From positions 19,770 to 83,769 of the forward strand of contig JAOAFT010000010.1 in NCBI GenBank assembly GCA_026416125.1: a stretch of 64,000 nucleotides of DNA, written 5' to 3'. The position numbers were made by a program, and so were the translations under genes. The DNA is from Bacteroidota bacterium. GTDB taxonomy: Bacteria > Bacteroidota > Ignavibacteria > UBA10030. Shown here piece by piece: positions 47,501 through 56,892 of the stretch; position 1 is the first letter of the stretch, and every line of letters starts with the position of its first letter. The notes beneath the pieces are model-generated. The model was not told the origin of the DNA. It saw only the letters and a program-made list of their open reading frames with translations, and did not search any database.

Positions 47501-48328
47501 TTACTTTTTGTTTATTATATCTTCGTGGAGGGACTCCGGATCAAAAACAATCGTAGCAGGACCATGTGTTACAAACATAGGAGTAAGACATCCAACCTTT
47601 TGAGGATATGGCTTTGCATCTGGTGCTGTACCGTTCAACAATGCTTCTGCAAGTTCACGCATTGCAGTAATGTACGATTTATCGTACGGTCTTTTTGCAT
47701 AGATGTAGTGTCCACAATATAGTTTCTGAATTCCATCGTCCATAAGCTTCTCCATCTTCGAGCACGACTGAACGTATATTTGGAGTGGCACATGTGGTTT
47801 CAGTTGAAGCCATACATGGTTCGCACCAAATGCATCCCCAGAAAAACATCTTCCATTTTTTTTATCAAGGAGTACTATTGATCCAGGTGTATGGCCTGGC
47901 ATGTGCGAAACTTCGATGGTAACATCACCAAGATCGAATTTATCACCATCGTTGACGAAATTGATTGTACCTCGATACTCTCGTTGAAGTAAAACAGTAT
48001 CAGCAGGATGCATCCATATTGCAGGAAATGAACCAATGTTTCCAGCATGATCAAAATGGGCATGGGTAAGTACTACTATGAGTGGCTTATCTGTAATACG
48101 GTGTACCAGCGAATCTAAACCTTCAATGTCCCTACCAGTATCGATAAGGAGAGCTTTCTTCATTCCTTCTATAAGGTACATCGTTGTATAATCAGATCCT
48201 TCGAGTACCCAGAAACCATGTTCGAGCTTTGTTATTGAAACTGTCACAGACTGAGAGTATAAACGTGAAAGAAATGGTAAACTCAGCATTGTTATAAAAA
48301 CTAATTGTAAAATATGAGTACGATTCAT
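47501..48328 (-). CDS. secreted metallo-beta-lactamase-fold hydrolase
   Basis: The ATG at 48328 is preferred to the TTG two codons earlier. The signal peptide covers residues 1-25 (LVFITMLSLPFLSRLYSQ). Metal ligands: HAHFDHAGN (His, His, Asp, His), HMPGHTPGS and FSGDAFGANH, with a late GHY (YCGHYIYAK). This is the glyoxalase II/subclass B-like MBL arrangement for two zinc ions. The substrate is unknown; a lactamase role is not implied. It lies 45 bp after maeB. Confidence 0.85.
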   Translation of the reverse strand: MNRTHILQLVFITMLSLPFLSRLYSQSVTVSITKLEHGFWVLEGSDYTTMYLIEGMKKALLIDTGRDIEGLDSLVHRITDKPLIVVLTHAHFDHAGNIGSFPAIWMHPADTVLLQREYRGTINFVNDGDKFDLGDVTIEVSHMPGHTPGSIVLLDKKNGRCFSGDAFGANHVWLQLKPHVPLQIYVQSCSKMEKLMDDGIQKLYCGHYIYAKRPYDKSYITAMRELAEALLNGTAPDAKPYPQKVGCLTPMFVTHGPATIVFDPESLHEDIINKK

Positions 48329-48373
48329 CTTCAATGTACATTCACTACGATCGAGTAACCATAGGAGTATTTT

Positions 48374-50674
48374 CTACTCCAACACTTGTAACATTTGATC
48401 AAATGTTTCCGTTTTTTGCTCTTGTGCACGCTGAGCTTCAACAACAGCCATCGCTGTTAAATTTATAATATCGTTTACTTCATTCGATGGGGACATAATG
48501 TACACTGGCTTATTAATACCAAGGAGAATGGGACCAATGGCAGTAGCACCTCCGAGTTTCCAAAGTAATTTGTATGAAATATTCGCTGCATTAATATCCG
48601 GACAAATCAACACATTCGCATCTCCTTTAAGTGTACAGAAGGAAAAGAACTCATTTACCATTTCAGGATTCAATGCTGTATCCGCCATCATTTCACCATC
48701 GACCCGCAAGTGAGGTGCTCGGTGCCTGATGAGTTCAGTTGCACGGCGTACTTTTTCAGCAGAAGAATGTTTCGATGACCCAAAATTGCTGAACGAAAGC
48801 ATTGCGACTTTTGGTTCAATTCCCATCTCTTTCACTCGTATAGCAGTGAGAAGAGCGATATCAGCTAATTCTTCAGCTGTTGGGTCAATATTAACAGTGG
48901 TATCAGAAATGAAAACTGTTTTTTTCTGGAATACCATCATATGCATTCCAGCAATACGACGTACACCCGGCTTAGGACCAATGATTTGAAGTGTTGGCCT
49001 TAGTAATTCGGGGTAACTTTGAGTAATACCAGAAATTAATCCATCAGCATCCCCCATGTACACCATCATCAATCCAAAAATGTTGTAATCATACTTCAAC
49101 AAGTGACGTACTGAAGGGAGCACCATTCCTTTCCGCTTCCTCAATGAGTAGAGCGTTGCTACATACTCTTCAAATCGTGGTGCTTTCCGTGGCCGGAGGA
49201 TTTCCATTCCTTGCATATCTAAACCAAGATCTTTAATCCGTTGCGTAATAGTATCTGTTGTCCCTATTAGAATAGGTTTTGCAATCCCTTCGTCGATAAG
49301 AAATTGTGCAGCTTTGAGTATTTTATCTTCATCACCCTCTGGAAACACAATTCGTTTTGGTTCGTTCTTTGCTCTGTGAATGTAGAAACGCATAACTTCA
49401 CGTGATTTACCAAGGCGTGCTTCGAGGCTATCTTTATACGCTTCAAAATCTTTAATAGGATTACGAGCTACGCCACTTTCCATCGCTGCTCGAGCAACTG
49501 CTGTTGCTTCCCATAAAAGTACTCGAGAATCGAATGGCTTTGGAATAATATACTCACGACCGAATTCCATTCTTTTAACATTGTACGCTTTCAACACCTC
49601 ATCAGGAACATCCTCTTTAGCAAGCGCAGCTAATGCTCTCGCGGCAGCAATCTTCATGGCATCGTTTATTTGTGTTGCGCGAACATCGAGAGCTCCACGG
49701 AAAATAAATGGGAACCCGAGCACATTGTTTACTTGATTCGGAAAATCAGAACGCCCTGTTGCCATAATGATATCATCACGAATTGCAACAGCATCCGGAT
49801 AAGAAATCTCAGGATCTGGATTTGCCATGGCAAACACAATTGGTTTATCTGCCATTGAGAGGAGCATCTCTTTGGTAACTATATCCTTCACGGATACACC
49901 GCAAAAAACATCCGCTCCTTTCATTGCATCGGCAAGCGTACGCGCCTCTGTCTCAAGAGCAAAGTATTCTTTGTATGGATTCATCCCTTCTGTCCTGCCT
50001 TTGTACACGACTCCCTTTGTATCAACAAGTATGATGTTTTCTCTCTTCACACCAAGCAATTCATAGAACTTGGCACAAGCAATCCCTGCAGCCCCTGCTC
50101 CACAAAACACAACCTTGACTTTCGTAATATCTTTTCCTTGAAGTTCGAGCGCATTTAACAATGCTGCACCACTGATAATTGCAGTACCATGTTGGTCATC
50201 GTGAAATACAGGAATCGACATCGTTTTTTGCAATGTTTCTTCAATGTAAAAGCATTCAGGTGCTTTAATATCTTCGAGATTAATTCCTCCAAAGGTCGGT
50301 TCGAGAAGTTGCACAGCCTTGATCACTTCTTCTGGATCTTTCGTATTGAGCTCAATATCGAAAACATCAATATCAGCAAACCGCTTGAAAAGAACTCCTT
50401 TCCCCTCCATTACCGGTTTCCCCGCTAGCGCTCCGATATCACCGAGGCCTAAAACTGCTGTTCCATTTGAAACAACAGCAACTAGATTCCCTTTCGCTGT
50501 GTACTTGTACACTTCTTCAGGGTTTTCATATATTTCTTTACATGGCTCTGCAACACCCGGCGTGTATGCAAGCGATAAATCTAATTGGGTTTGACATGGT
50601 TTCGTTGCAATAACTTCTATTTTCCCCCGCCGACCTGAGGAATGGTAATCCAGTGCATCTTGTTTACGACTCAT
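48374..50674 (-). CDS. maeB: NADP-type malic enzyme with phosphotransacetylase-like C-terminal domain
   Basis: A 766-residue MaeB: oxidative decarboxylation of malate to pyruvate. The N-terminal part (1-430) has [25 protein letters not shown] and the Rossmann motif [14 protein letters not shown]. The C-terminal part (about 435-760) resembles phosphate acetyltransferase ([30 protein letters not shown]) and is usually regulatory, binding acetyl-CoA, rather than catalytic. AAGGAG precedes the ATG. Pyruvate from this enzyme could feed the pyruvate:ferredoxin oxidoreductase encoded just upstream. Confidence 0.94.
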   Translation of the reverse strand: MSRKQDALDYHSSGRRGKIEVIATKPCQTQLDLSLAYTPGVAEPCKEIYENPEEVYKYTAKGNLVAVVSNGTAVLGLGDIGALAGKPVMEGKGVLFKRFADIDVFDIELNTKDPEEVIKAVQLLEPTFGGINLEDIKAPECFYIEETLQKTMSIPVFHDDQHGTAIISGAALLNALELQGKDITKVKVVFCGAGAAGIACAKFYELLGVKRENIILVDTKGVVYKGRTEGMNPYKEYFALETEARTLADAMKGADVFCGVSVKDIVTKEMLLSMADKPIVFAMANPDPEISYPDAVAIRDDIIMATGRSDFPNQVNNVLGFPFIFRGALDVRATQINDAMKIAAARALAALAKEDVPDEVLKAYNVKRMEFGREYIIPKPFDSRVLLWEATAVARAAMESGVARNPIKDFEAYKDSLEARLGKSREVMRFYIHRAKNEPKRIVFPEGDEDKILKAAQFLIDEGIAKPILIGTTDTITQRIKDLGLDMQGMEILRPRKAPRFEEYVATLYSLRKRKGMVLPSVRHLLKYDYNIFGLMMVYMGDADGLISGITQSYPELLRPTLQIIGPKPGVRRIAGMHMMVFQKKTVFISDTTVNIDPTAEELADIALLTAIRVKEMGIEPKVAMLSFSNFGSSKHSSAEKVRRATELIRHRAPHLRVDGEMMADTALNPEMVNEFFSFCTLKGDANVLICPDINAANISYKLLWKLGGATAIGPILLGINKPVYIMSPSNEVNDIINLTAMAVVEAQRAQEQKTETFDQMLQVLE

Positions 50675-50712
50675 TGATTACTCCTTCAAAAGACTATCAC
50701 CATTCGTGAGGT

Positions 50713-50994
50713 TTATTCAGAAAAACTGTAATGCTTGCGAACAGACTTCAAAATCTTCCACCGACATTTCATTCCTTTAGGGAACCGTACAAGATCCCCC
50801 GCAGTAATAGAAACTGGCTCGCCATTCTCAGGTGTGACAATAACTTCTCCTTCAAGAATATAACACGTCTCATCGCAGTCATATTCCCACGGAAATTCTG
50901 AGACTTCTTTTGCCCAAATTGGCCACGATGACACATTTAATTCTTTCAACGTTCGTTCATCGGGATTTTTTTGAACGACGATCTTTGACAACAT
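50713..50994 (-). CDS. small cupin-domain protein
   Basis: From the ATG at 50994 (AAGGAG before it) the protein has 93 residues, a single cupin barrel of the Cupin_3/DUF861 type: SSWPIWAKEVSEFPWEYDCD in its parts, CYILEGEVIVTP, AGDLVRFPKGMKCRWKI. The metal-site residues are unusual, with Cys/Asp/Glu near DCDETCYILEGE where many have His. Function unknown. It lies 38 bp before maeB. Confidence 0.85.
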   Translation of the reverse strand: MLSKIVVQKNPDERTLKELNVSSWPIWAKEVSEFPWEYDCDETCYILEGEVIVTPENGEPVSITAGDLVRFPKGMKCRWKILKSVRKHYSFSE

Positions 50995-51090
50995 AGAGAA
51001 CTCCTTCTTATAATCGTGAATTATGTGGAAACCATAAACGCTTGTTTTTAACAATTAAAATATATGGAAAAATTAACCAACACCACACTC

Positions 51091-51134
51091 ACAAAAGAAA
51101 AAAAAGAGGCGCACTCTGAATTAGAGTGCGCCTC
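51091..51134 (-). terminator. rho-independent terminator of the pyruvate:ferredoxin oxidoreductase gene
   Basis: A perfect 12-bp stem (arms 51106-51117 and 51123-51134) with a 5-base loop; on the minus strand it is followed by eight Ts, C and four Ts. It lies 31 bases past the stop. Confidence 0.93.
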
Positions 51135-51165
51135 CGAATGATATCTTTTAGTGTTATTAATGTTA

Positions 51166-54100
51166 TTAATTTGTTTGCCCTGTTGGATTTTGGTTTGCAA
51201 ACATTTCGTACAATGCCCACCGAGCTTTAATATCGTCTTCTGCTAATTTTAAAAGTTCCTGTGCTCGTTGTGGGTCAGTTTTCATCAAGGCACTAAAACG
51301 AGTTTCCATAGAAGTAAAGTCAGACAAAGGACGCTTCGGTGGCTTTGAATCGAGTTTGAATGGATTTTTCCCTTCTTTAGCAAGATCTGGATTGTACCGG
51401 AAAAGTGGGAAGTAACCTGTCTCAACAGCAAGTTGCTGATTCGTCATCCCACGTGCCATATCGATTCCGTGAGCAATGCAATGCGAGTATGCAATGATGA
51501 GAGAAGGTCCTTCGTACGCCTCAGCTTCGATAAAAGCTTTGACAGTTTGCAAATCATTGTATCCCATTGCGACACGAGCAACATAAACATTCCCATAAAG
51601 CATCGCCATCAAAGCAAGATCTTTCTTAGGTGTTGGCTTACCAGCTGCAGCAAACTTCGCGATGGCACCCCGGTTCGTTGCTTTCGACATCTGACCTCCG
51701 GTGTTGGAGTAGACTTCTGTATCTAAAACAAGAATGTTAACATCGCGTCCAAGTGCAAGAACATGATCTAAACCACCGTAGCCGATATCGTACGCCCAAC
51801 CGTCTCCACCAATAATCCATATACTCCGTTTTATAAGGAAATCAGCTATTGTAAGTAACCGTCTTGCTTCCGGAGACTTAATTGTTTCAAGTTTCTGTTT
51901 GAGTATTCGAACTCGATCTCGTTGTTCGTAAATTTCTGTTTCACTCTTTTGTTTTGCTTCGAGTATCGCTGTTACAAGATCGTTACCAATTTCATTGGCA
52001 AGTTTCACGCAAAGTTCTTTTGCTAGCTCATTTAACTTATCTACAGTAAGGCGCATGCCCAGGCCAAATTCAGCATTGTCCTCAAAGAGCGAGTTTGACC
52101 ACGCCGGACCGCGTCCTTCACTGTCGAATGTCCATGGTGTTGTTGGTAAGTTGCCCCCATAAATAGATGAGCATCCAGTTGCATTTGCAACGAGCATTCG
52201 ATCACCAAATAGTTGCGATGCCAATTTGATGTATGGTGTCTCACCACATCCTGAGCAAGCACCGCTAAATTCAAAGTAAGGCATGAGGAACTGCGATCCT
52301 TTTACAGTATCTACTTTTACCGTACGTCGATCGACATCAGGAATACTGAGGAAGAAGTCGAAGTTTGCTCGTTCTTGTTCGCGTATTGGGGGTTGTGGTT
52401 TCATGTTGATTGCTTTCACCGCTGGATCAGTTTTACTCTTTGCAGGGCACACTTCGACACAGAGTGTACATCCTGTGCAATCTTCTGGTGCTACTTGGAC
52501 GGTGTATTTCATTCCTTTATACTCTGGACCCTTATAGTCGACATACTTGAATGTCGGAGGTGCTTGTGCAATATATGATGGATCATAGACTTTTGTTCGA
52601 ATTGCAGCATGAGGGCATACTAATGCACACTTGTTGCACTGAATACAAATGTCCTTTTCCCATACAGGGATTTCGAGTGCAATGTTCCGCTTTTCCCACC
52701 GCGCTGTTCCAGTAGGGAACGTACCATCAACTGGCATAGCACTAACAGGTAATTGTTCACCTTTCCCAGCGATTATCATTGCTGTGACGTTCTTCACAAA
52801 ATCTGGTGCTTTGTCTGATACAACTGGTGGCATTTCAATTGTACTTGTGACCTTATCAGGTACTTTTACTTCAAAGAGATTCGCTAATGTTTGGTCAACC
52901 GCTTCGAAGTTCTGTTGAACAACCTTATCACCTTTCTTCCCATATGTTTTCTTAATTGCATTCTTGATTGCCTCGATCGCTTTCTCACGTGGCAAAACAC
53001 CAGAAATTGCAAAGAAGCATGTCTGCATAATTGTGTTGATGCGACTTCCCATTCCTGTTTTTCGAGCCACAGAGTACGCATCAATAACGTAGAACTTCAT
53101 TTTTTTCTCAATTAATTGCTGTTGAATGTGGCGTGGGAGATGATCCCATACCTCGTTCGGTCCATAGATACTATTGAGAAGGAACGTACTGCCATAAATT
53201 GCAGGTTTCAATACATCAAATTTTTCAAGGAAGAACCATTGATGACATGCGATGAAACTAGCTTGATTAACTAAGTAGGTTGAACGAATTGGCCGAGGTC
53301 CGAATCGAAGGTGAGACACTGTAGTTGTACCTGCTTTCTTGGAGTCGTACACAAAATATCCTTGGGCATAGAAATCTGTATCTTCACCAATAATCTTAAT
53401 CGAATTCTTATTAGCACCGACTGTACCATCAGAGCCCAAACCGTAGAAGATAGCTCGAACAACATCATCTCGTTCGACTGAAAATGTCTGATCGTACTGA
53501 AGGCTACTATAAGTAACATCATCCTCTATTCCAACTGTGAAGTGGTTTTTCGGTTGTTCTTTTTTAAGTTCATCGAACACAGCCTTCACCATTGCTGGTG
53601 TAAACTCTTTCGATGAAAGACCATAACGACCACCAATTATTCGAGGAATGGTTGAAAATGGAGCTTTCTTTGCAGCAATAGCTTCGTTAATAGCTCCAAC
53701 CACATCAAGGTAAAGTGGTTCTCCAAGTGCTCCAGATTCTTTTGTACGGTCAAGGACTGCAATATTTTTCACCGTTGGAGGAAGTGCTTGTACAAAATGC
53801 TCAACAGAAAATGGTCGATACAAACGAACTTTCAGTACACCGACTTTTTCCCCTCTTTCAGTTAAGTACTCAACAGTTTCATGGGCAGTTTCTGCACCAG
53901 ACCCCATCATCACAATAACACGTTCTGCATCAGGTGCACCAACATACTGGAACAATTTATACTCACGCCCAACGAGTTTAGCAAATTTCTCCATTTGCTT
54001 TTGAACAATGGAAGGGACTACAAGATAATAGGGATTCGAAGCTTCGCGTGATTGGAAAAACACATCGGGATTCTGTGCGGTACCACGTATAACTGGCTTC

Positions 54101-54741
54101 TCTGGGTTCAATGCTCGTTCTCGATGTTGCTGAACTAAATCATCGGGAATCATTGCTCTCATATCATCGTCGCTCAACTGCTCAATTTTCATAACTTCGT
54201 GCGAGGTTCTGAAACCATCGAAAAAGTGCAAGAACGGCACTCGCGATTCGAGTGTCGAAGCATAGGCAATGAGAGCTAAATCCATCACCTCTTGTACAGA
54301 ATTCGATGCTAAAATTGCCCAACCACACTGGCGTGTTGCCATAACATCACTATGGTCACCAAAGATTGATAATGCATGCGTAGCAACTGTACGAGCTGCA
54401 ATGTGGAAGACTGTTGGAGATAATTCTCCAGCAATCTTATACATATTGGGAATCATCAAAAGTAACCCTTGTGCAGCTGTAAATGTACATGCTAACGCAC
54501 CTGTTTGCAAAGCACCATGAACGGCTCCAGCAGCACCTGCTTCACTTTGCATTTCAACAACTTGTGGGACTGTTCCCCACAGGTTCTTCCGACCTTGTGC
54601 AGACCACTCGTCAGCCCACTCCCCCATGTTTGAGGATGGGGTAATTGGGTAAATTGCTATAACTTCGTTAAGCTTGTGAGCAACGTAGGCAGCAGCCTCG
54701 TTACCATCAATTGTTACATAAGTACGATTATTGGTTGCCAT
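51166..54741 (-). CDS. nifJ: pyruvate:ferredoxin (flavodoxin) oxidoreductase
   Basis: A 1191-residue single-chain enzyme: pyruvate + CoA + oxidised ferredoxin to acetyl-CoA + CO2 + reduced ferredoxin. Domain order is the homodimeric one: PYR domain (ITPSSNMGEWADEW), transketolase-C-like, gamma/EKR region, two [4Fe-4S] ferredoxin motifs (CIQCNKCALVCP near 697; CTGCTLCVEVCP near 755), and the TPP domain (GDGWAYDIGYGG). Proximal-cluster cysteines: GACSGCGE near 826, ATGCSS near 853 and SHCIAHG near 1086. Oxygen-sensitive in most organisms. It sits alone with its own terminator, upstream of the cupin and maeB. Confidence 0.96.
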   Translation of the reverse strand: MATNNRTYVTIDGNEAAAYVAHKLNEVIAIYPITPSSNMGEWADEWSAQGRKNLWGTVPQVVEMQSEAGAAGAVHGALQTGALACTFTAAQGLLLMIPNMYKIAGELSPTVFHIAARTVATHALSIFGDHSDVMATRQCGWAILASNSVQEVMDLALIAYASTLESRVPFLHFFDGFRTSHEVMKIEQLSDDDMRAMIPDDLVQQHRERALNPEKPVIRGTAQNPDVFFQSREASNPYYLVVPSIVQKQMEKFAKLVGREYKLFQYVGAPDAERVIVMMGSGAETAHETVEYLTERGEKVGVLKVRLYRPFSVEHFVQALPPTVKNIAVLDRTKESGALGEPLYLDVVGAINEAIAAKKAPFSTIPRIIGGRYGLSSKEFTPAMVKAVFDELKKEQPKNHFTVGIEDDVTYSSLQYDQTFSVERDDVVRAIFYGLGSDGTVGANKNSIKIIGEDTDFYAQGYFVYDSKKAGTTTVSHLRFGPRPIRSTYLVNQASFIACHQWFFLEKFDVLKPAIYGSTFLLNSIYGPNEVWDHLPRHIQQQLIEKKMKFYVIDAYSVARKTGMGSRINTIMQTCFFAISGVLPREKAIEAIKNAIKKTYGKKGDKVVQQNFEAVDQTLANLFEVKVPDKVTSTIEMPPVVSDKAPDFVKNVTAMIIAGKGEQLPVSAMPVDGTFPTGTARWEKRNIALEIPVWEKDICIQCNKCALVCPHAAIRTKVYDPSYIAQAPPTFKYVDYKGPEYKGMKYTVQVAPEDCTGCTLCVEVCPAKSKTDPAVKAINMKPQPPIREQERANFDFFLSIPDVDRRTVKVDTVKGSQFLMPYFEFSGACSGCGETPYIKLASQLFGDRMLVANATGCSSIYGGNLPTTPWTFDSEGRGPAWSNSLFEDNAEFGLGMRLTVDKLNELAKELCVKLANEIGNDLVTAILEAKQKSETEIYEQRDRVRILKQKLETIKSPEARRLLTIADFLIKRSIWIIGGDGWAYDIGYGGLDHVLALGRDVNILVLDTEVYSNTGGQMSKATNRGAIAKFAAAGKPTPKKDLALMAMLYGNVYVARVAMGYNDLQTVKAFIEAEAYEGPSLIIAYSHCIAHGIDMARGMTNQQLAVETGYFPLFRYNPDLAKEGKNPFKLDSKPPKRPLSDFTSMETRFSALMKTDPQRAQELLKLAEDDIKARWALYEMFANQNPTGQTN

Positions 54742-54859
54742 GGCTTATATCTCTCTCAATTAATTTTATTCATTGATTGTTTGTTTTGTAAAAACGTTAT
54801 AGTTAATGTAAAATCGTAATAATTGTCACGTTCTGCAAGTCCGAAATAATTATTTTTTC

Positions 54860-55798
54860 CTAACAAATTTGGCGTTTTCGATAAAATACTTCATTGTTGA
54901 AGCTCGTCATCGATAATTTCTTCGTAGCAACTAGATGGTGGAGTACTACAGATAATCCATCGACTGGTGCATGAAGTGCTTGTGCAAGGTCCTCAATCGT
55001 CATTGGCCTCCGTTCCAGTGCAGAAAGAATCGTATCTACCGTCGGCAGAGTGTTCTGATGGTGCGTTGTACCAGAAAATGTTGAAATTATAACAGCCTTA
55101 TCACCAAAAAACTTTTGAATTGCTTGAAGTCGTTCTTCCGATACTGGTTGAGCAGTAGGATAAGCAGGTGGACGAACAATGGTGTTGAGATGAATCATAT
55201 CTGGTTGTATACTTTCAATCACCTCTTTGAATTTCTGAAGTTCATTGTCACTGTCGTTTACACCTTGTGCAAAGAGAATCTCTAGCCATAATTTCCCTTT
55301 GTACTCTTTTCGGAATAACCGAATTCCTTCAATCACTTCTGCGATATGAATTTTAGGATGTGGCCTGTCAATTCGCTGGAAAACATCCTCTGAAACAGCA
55401 TCCAACGATGGTGAAACAACATCCGCCTCAAGTAAACTCTGTCGAACCTCTGGCAACGGTAATAAAGACCCATTTGTCAGTACAGCTATAGGGATCATTG
55501 TAAATTCCTTAATAGAACGAATGATATTGCCAATTCCACTATGCAAAGTTGGTTCCCCCGAACCTGACAATGTAATATGATCGAGGTCGGTAAACTCAGC
55601 AACTGCCCTTTTTACTTCAGCAACAATTTCATGTGTCGGGTAGTACTCTTTCCGTGCCAGTCCACGTTTATCTGTTTTCCCCACTTCACAGTAAATACAG
55701 TCATACGTACACAGTTTCGAAGGAATGATATCTACACCCAGAGATCTACCAAGGCGTCTGGACGGTACAGGTCCAAAAATGTACTTGTAGGATGCCAT
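54860..55798 (-). CDS. radical SAM protein (COG0731 type)
   Basis: From the ATG at 55798 the protein has 312 residues. The SAM-cluster motif CTYDCIYC (Cys30, Cys34, Cys37) lies near the N-terminus after FGPVPSRRLGRSLGVDI, which is characteristic of COG0731. GSGEPTLH is the SAM-contacting Gly-rich motif, and the C-terminal 60 residues look like a winged helix (RRPMTIEDLAQALHAPVDG). The substrate is unknown; the archaeal/eukaryal relative is the wybutosine enzyme TYW1, but bacteria lack that pathway. Its place, 26 bp after hypE, ties it to the hydrogenase-maturation operon. Confidence 0.85.
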   Translation of the reverse strand: MASYKYIFGPVPSRRLGRSLGVDIIPSKLCTYDCIYCEVGKTDKRGLARKEYYPTHEIVAEVKRAVAEFTDLDHITLSGSGEPTLHSGIGNIIRSIKEFTMIPIAVLTNGSLLPLPEVRQSLLEADVVSPSLDAVSEDVFQRIDRPHPKIHIAEVIEGIRLFRKEYKGKLWLEILFAQGVNDSDNELQKFKEVIESIQPDMIHLNTIVRPPAYPTAQPVSEERLQAIQKFFGDKAVIISTFSGTTHHQNTLPTVDTILSALERRPMTIEDLAQALHAPVDGLSVVLHHLVATKKLSMTSFNNEVFYRKRQIC

Positions 55799-55824
55799 AC
55801 GAATTGTTCTTTCTTTATAAGATG

Positions 55825-56892
55825 CTAACAAATACGAGGGAGTTGCTCACCACTAATCATATCAACAACCCGAGTCGTTCCAAAGTTTGTGCGGAGAACA
55901 ACCGTACATGGGTGTTTTTCGACAACCCTACCAATAATTGTTGCATTGTATCCTAATGGATGAGAACGCATTATCGCTAGGATTTTATGGGCAATTGAAG
56001 GAGGAACAAACGCAAGTAATTTTCCCTCATTAGCCACATAGAGTGGGTCGAGCCCTAAAATTTCACACGCACTCCGCACTTCCTCACGAATGGGAATCGA
56101 CGATTCGTCGATTTCAATACCAACATTCGCTGCTTCTGCAATTTCATTGAGAGCTGAAGCTAATCCACCTCGTGTTGGGTCACGAAGCACGTGAACTTCC
56201 TTTGATACCGAAAAAATTGTTTGGACAAGAGAAGCAAGTGATGCACAATCACTTTTAATTTCTGTTTCGAATTCTATCCCTTCACGTACTGATAAAATTG
56301 CAATTCCATGCTCCCCTATACTCCCACTGAGAATAATTGCGTCATCAACTCGAACGTTTCGTGGATGAATATCAACTCCAGGTGGGATCACCCCAATACC
56401 GCTAGTAGTGATAAAAATACCATCTCCCTTGCCACGATTCACCACCTTCGTATCACCTGTGATGAGTTCAACACCAACCTGTCGCGCCGTAAGAGCTATA
56501 GATTCCACAATTCGTTTGAACTGTTCCATAGGCAATCCTTCTTCGATAATAAAACTTACCGAAAGGTACTTGGGAATAGCACCGCACATTGCCAAGTCGT
56601 TAGCAGTTCCATTCACCGCCAATGTTCCTATATCACCTCCTGGGAAAAAGAGAGGCTGAACAACATAGGAATCGGTAGAAAACGCTATTCGCTGTTCCCC
56701 AACTGTAAACATCGCTCCATCGTGTAGCTGTTCTAAAAGGGGATTTTGGAACGCTGGTACAATAATATTCTTCAGTAAATGCTGCGATAATTTACCTCCG
56801 CCACCATGAGCGATGAGAATTGTTTTATAATCAGTTATAGGTATTGGACATGAAAAATTCTGAACATCTTTGGAAACATGATCATCGTACAT
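55825..56892 (-). CDS. hypE: hydrogenase maturation protein HypE
   Basis: HypE dehydrates a carbamoyl thioester on its C-terminal cysteine to a thiocyanate, supplying cyanide for the [NiFe] site. The protein ends EQLPRIC, the essential terminal PRIC. ATP-binding features IAHGGGGKLSQHLL and DTKVVNRGKGDGIF are of the PurM-like family, as is GSIGEHGIAIL. The chosen ATG at 56892 has AAGGTG at good spacing and overlaps the sensor gene by 11 bp; an upstream in-frame codon at 56913 is less likely. 355 residues. Confidence 0.94.
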   Translation of the reverse strand: MYDDHVSKDVQNFSCPIPITDYKTILIAHGGGGKLSQHLLKNIIVPAFQNPLLEQLHDGAMFTVGEQRIAFSTDSYVVQPLFFPGGDIGTLAVNGTANDLAMCGAIPKYLSVSFIIEEGLPMEQFKRIVESIALTARQVGVELITGDTKVVNRGKGDGIFITTSGIGVIPPGVDIHPRNVRVDDAIILSGSIGEHGIAILSVREGIEFETEIKSDCASLASLVQTIFSVSKEVHVLRDPTRGGLASALNEIAEAANVGIEIDESSIPIREEVRSACEILGLDPLYVANEGKLLAFVPPSIAHKILAIMRSHPLGYNATIIGRVVEKHPCTVVLRTNFGTTRVVDMISGEQLPRIC

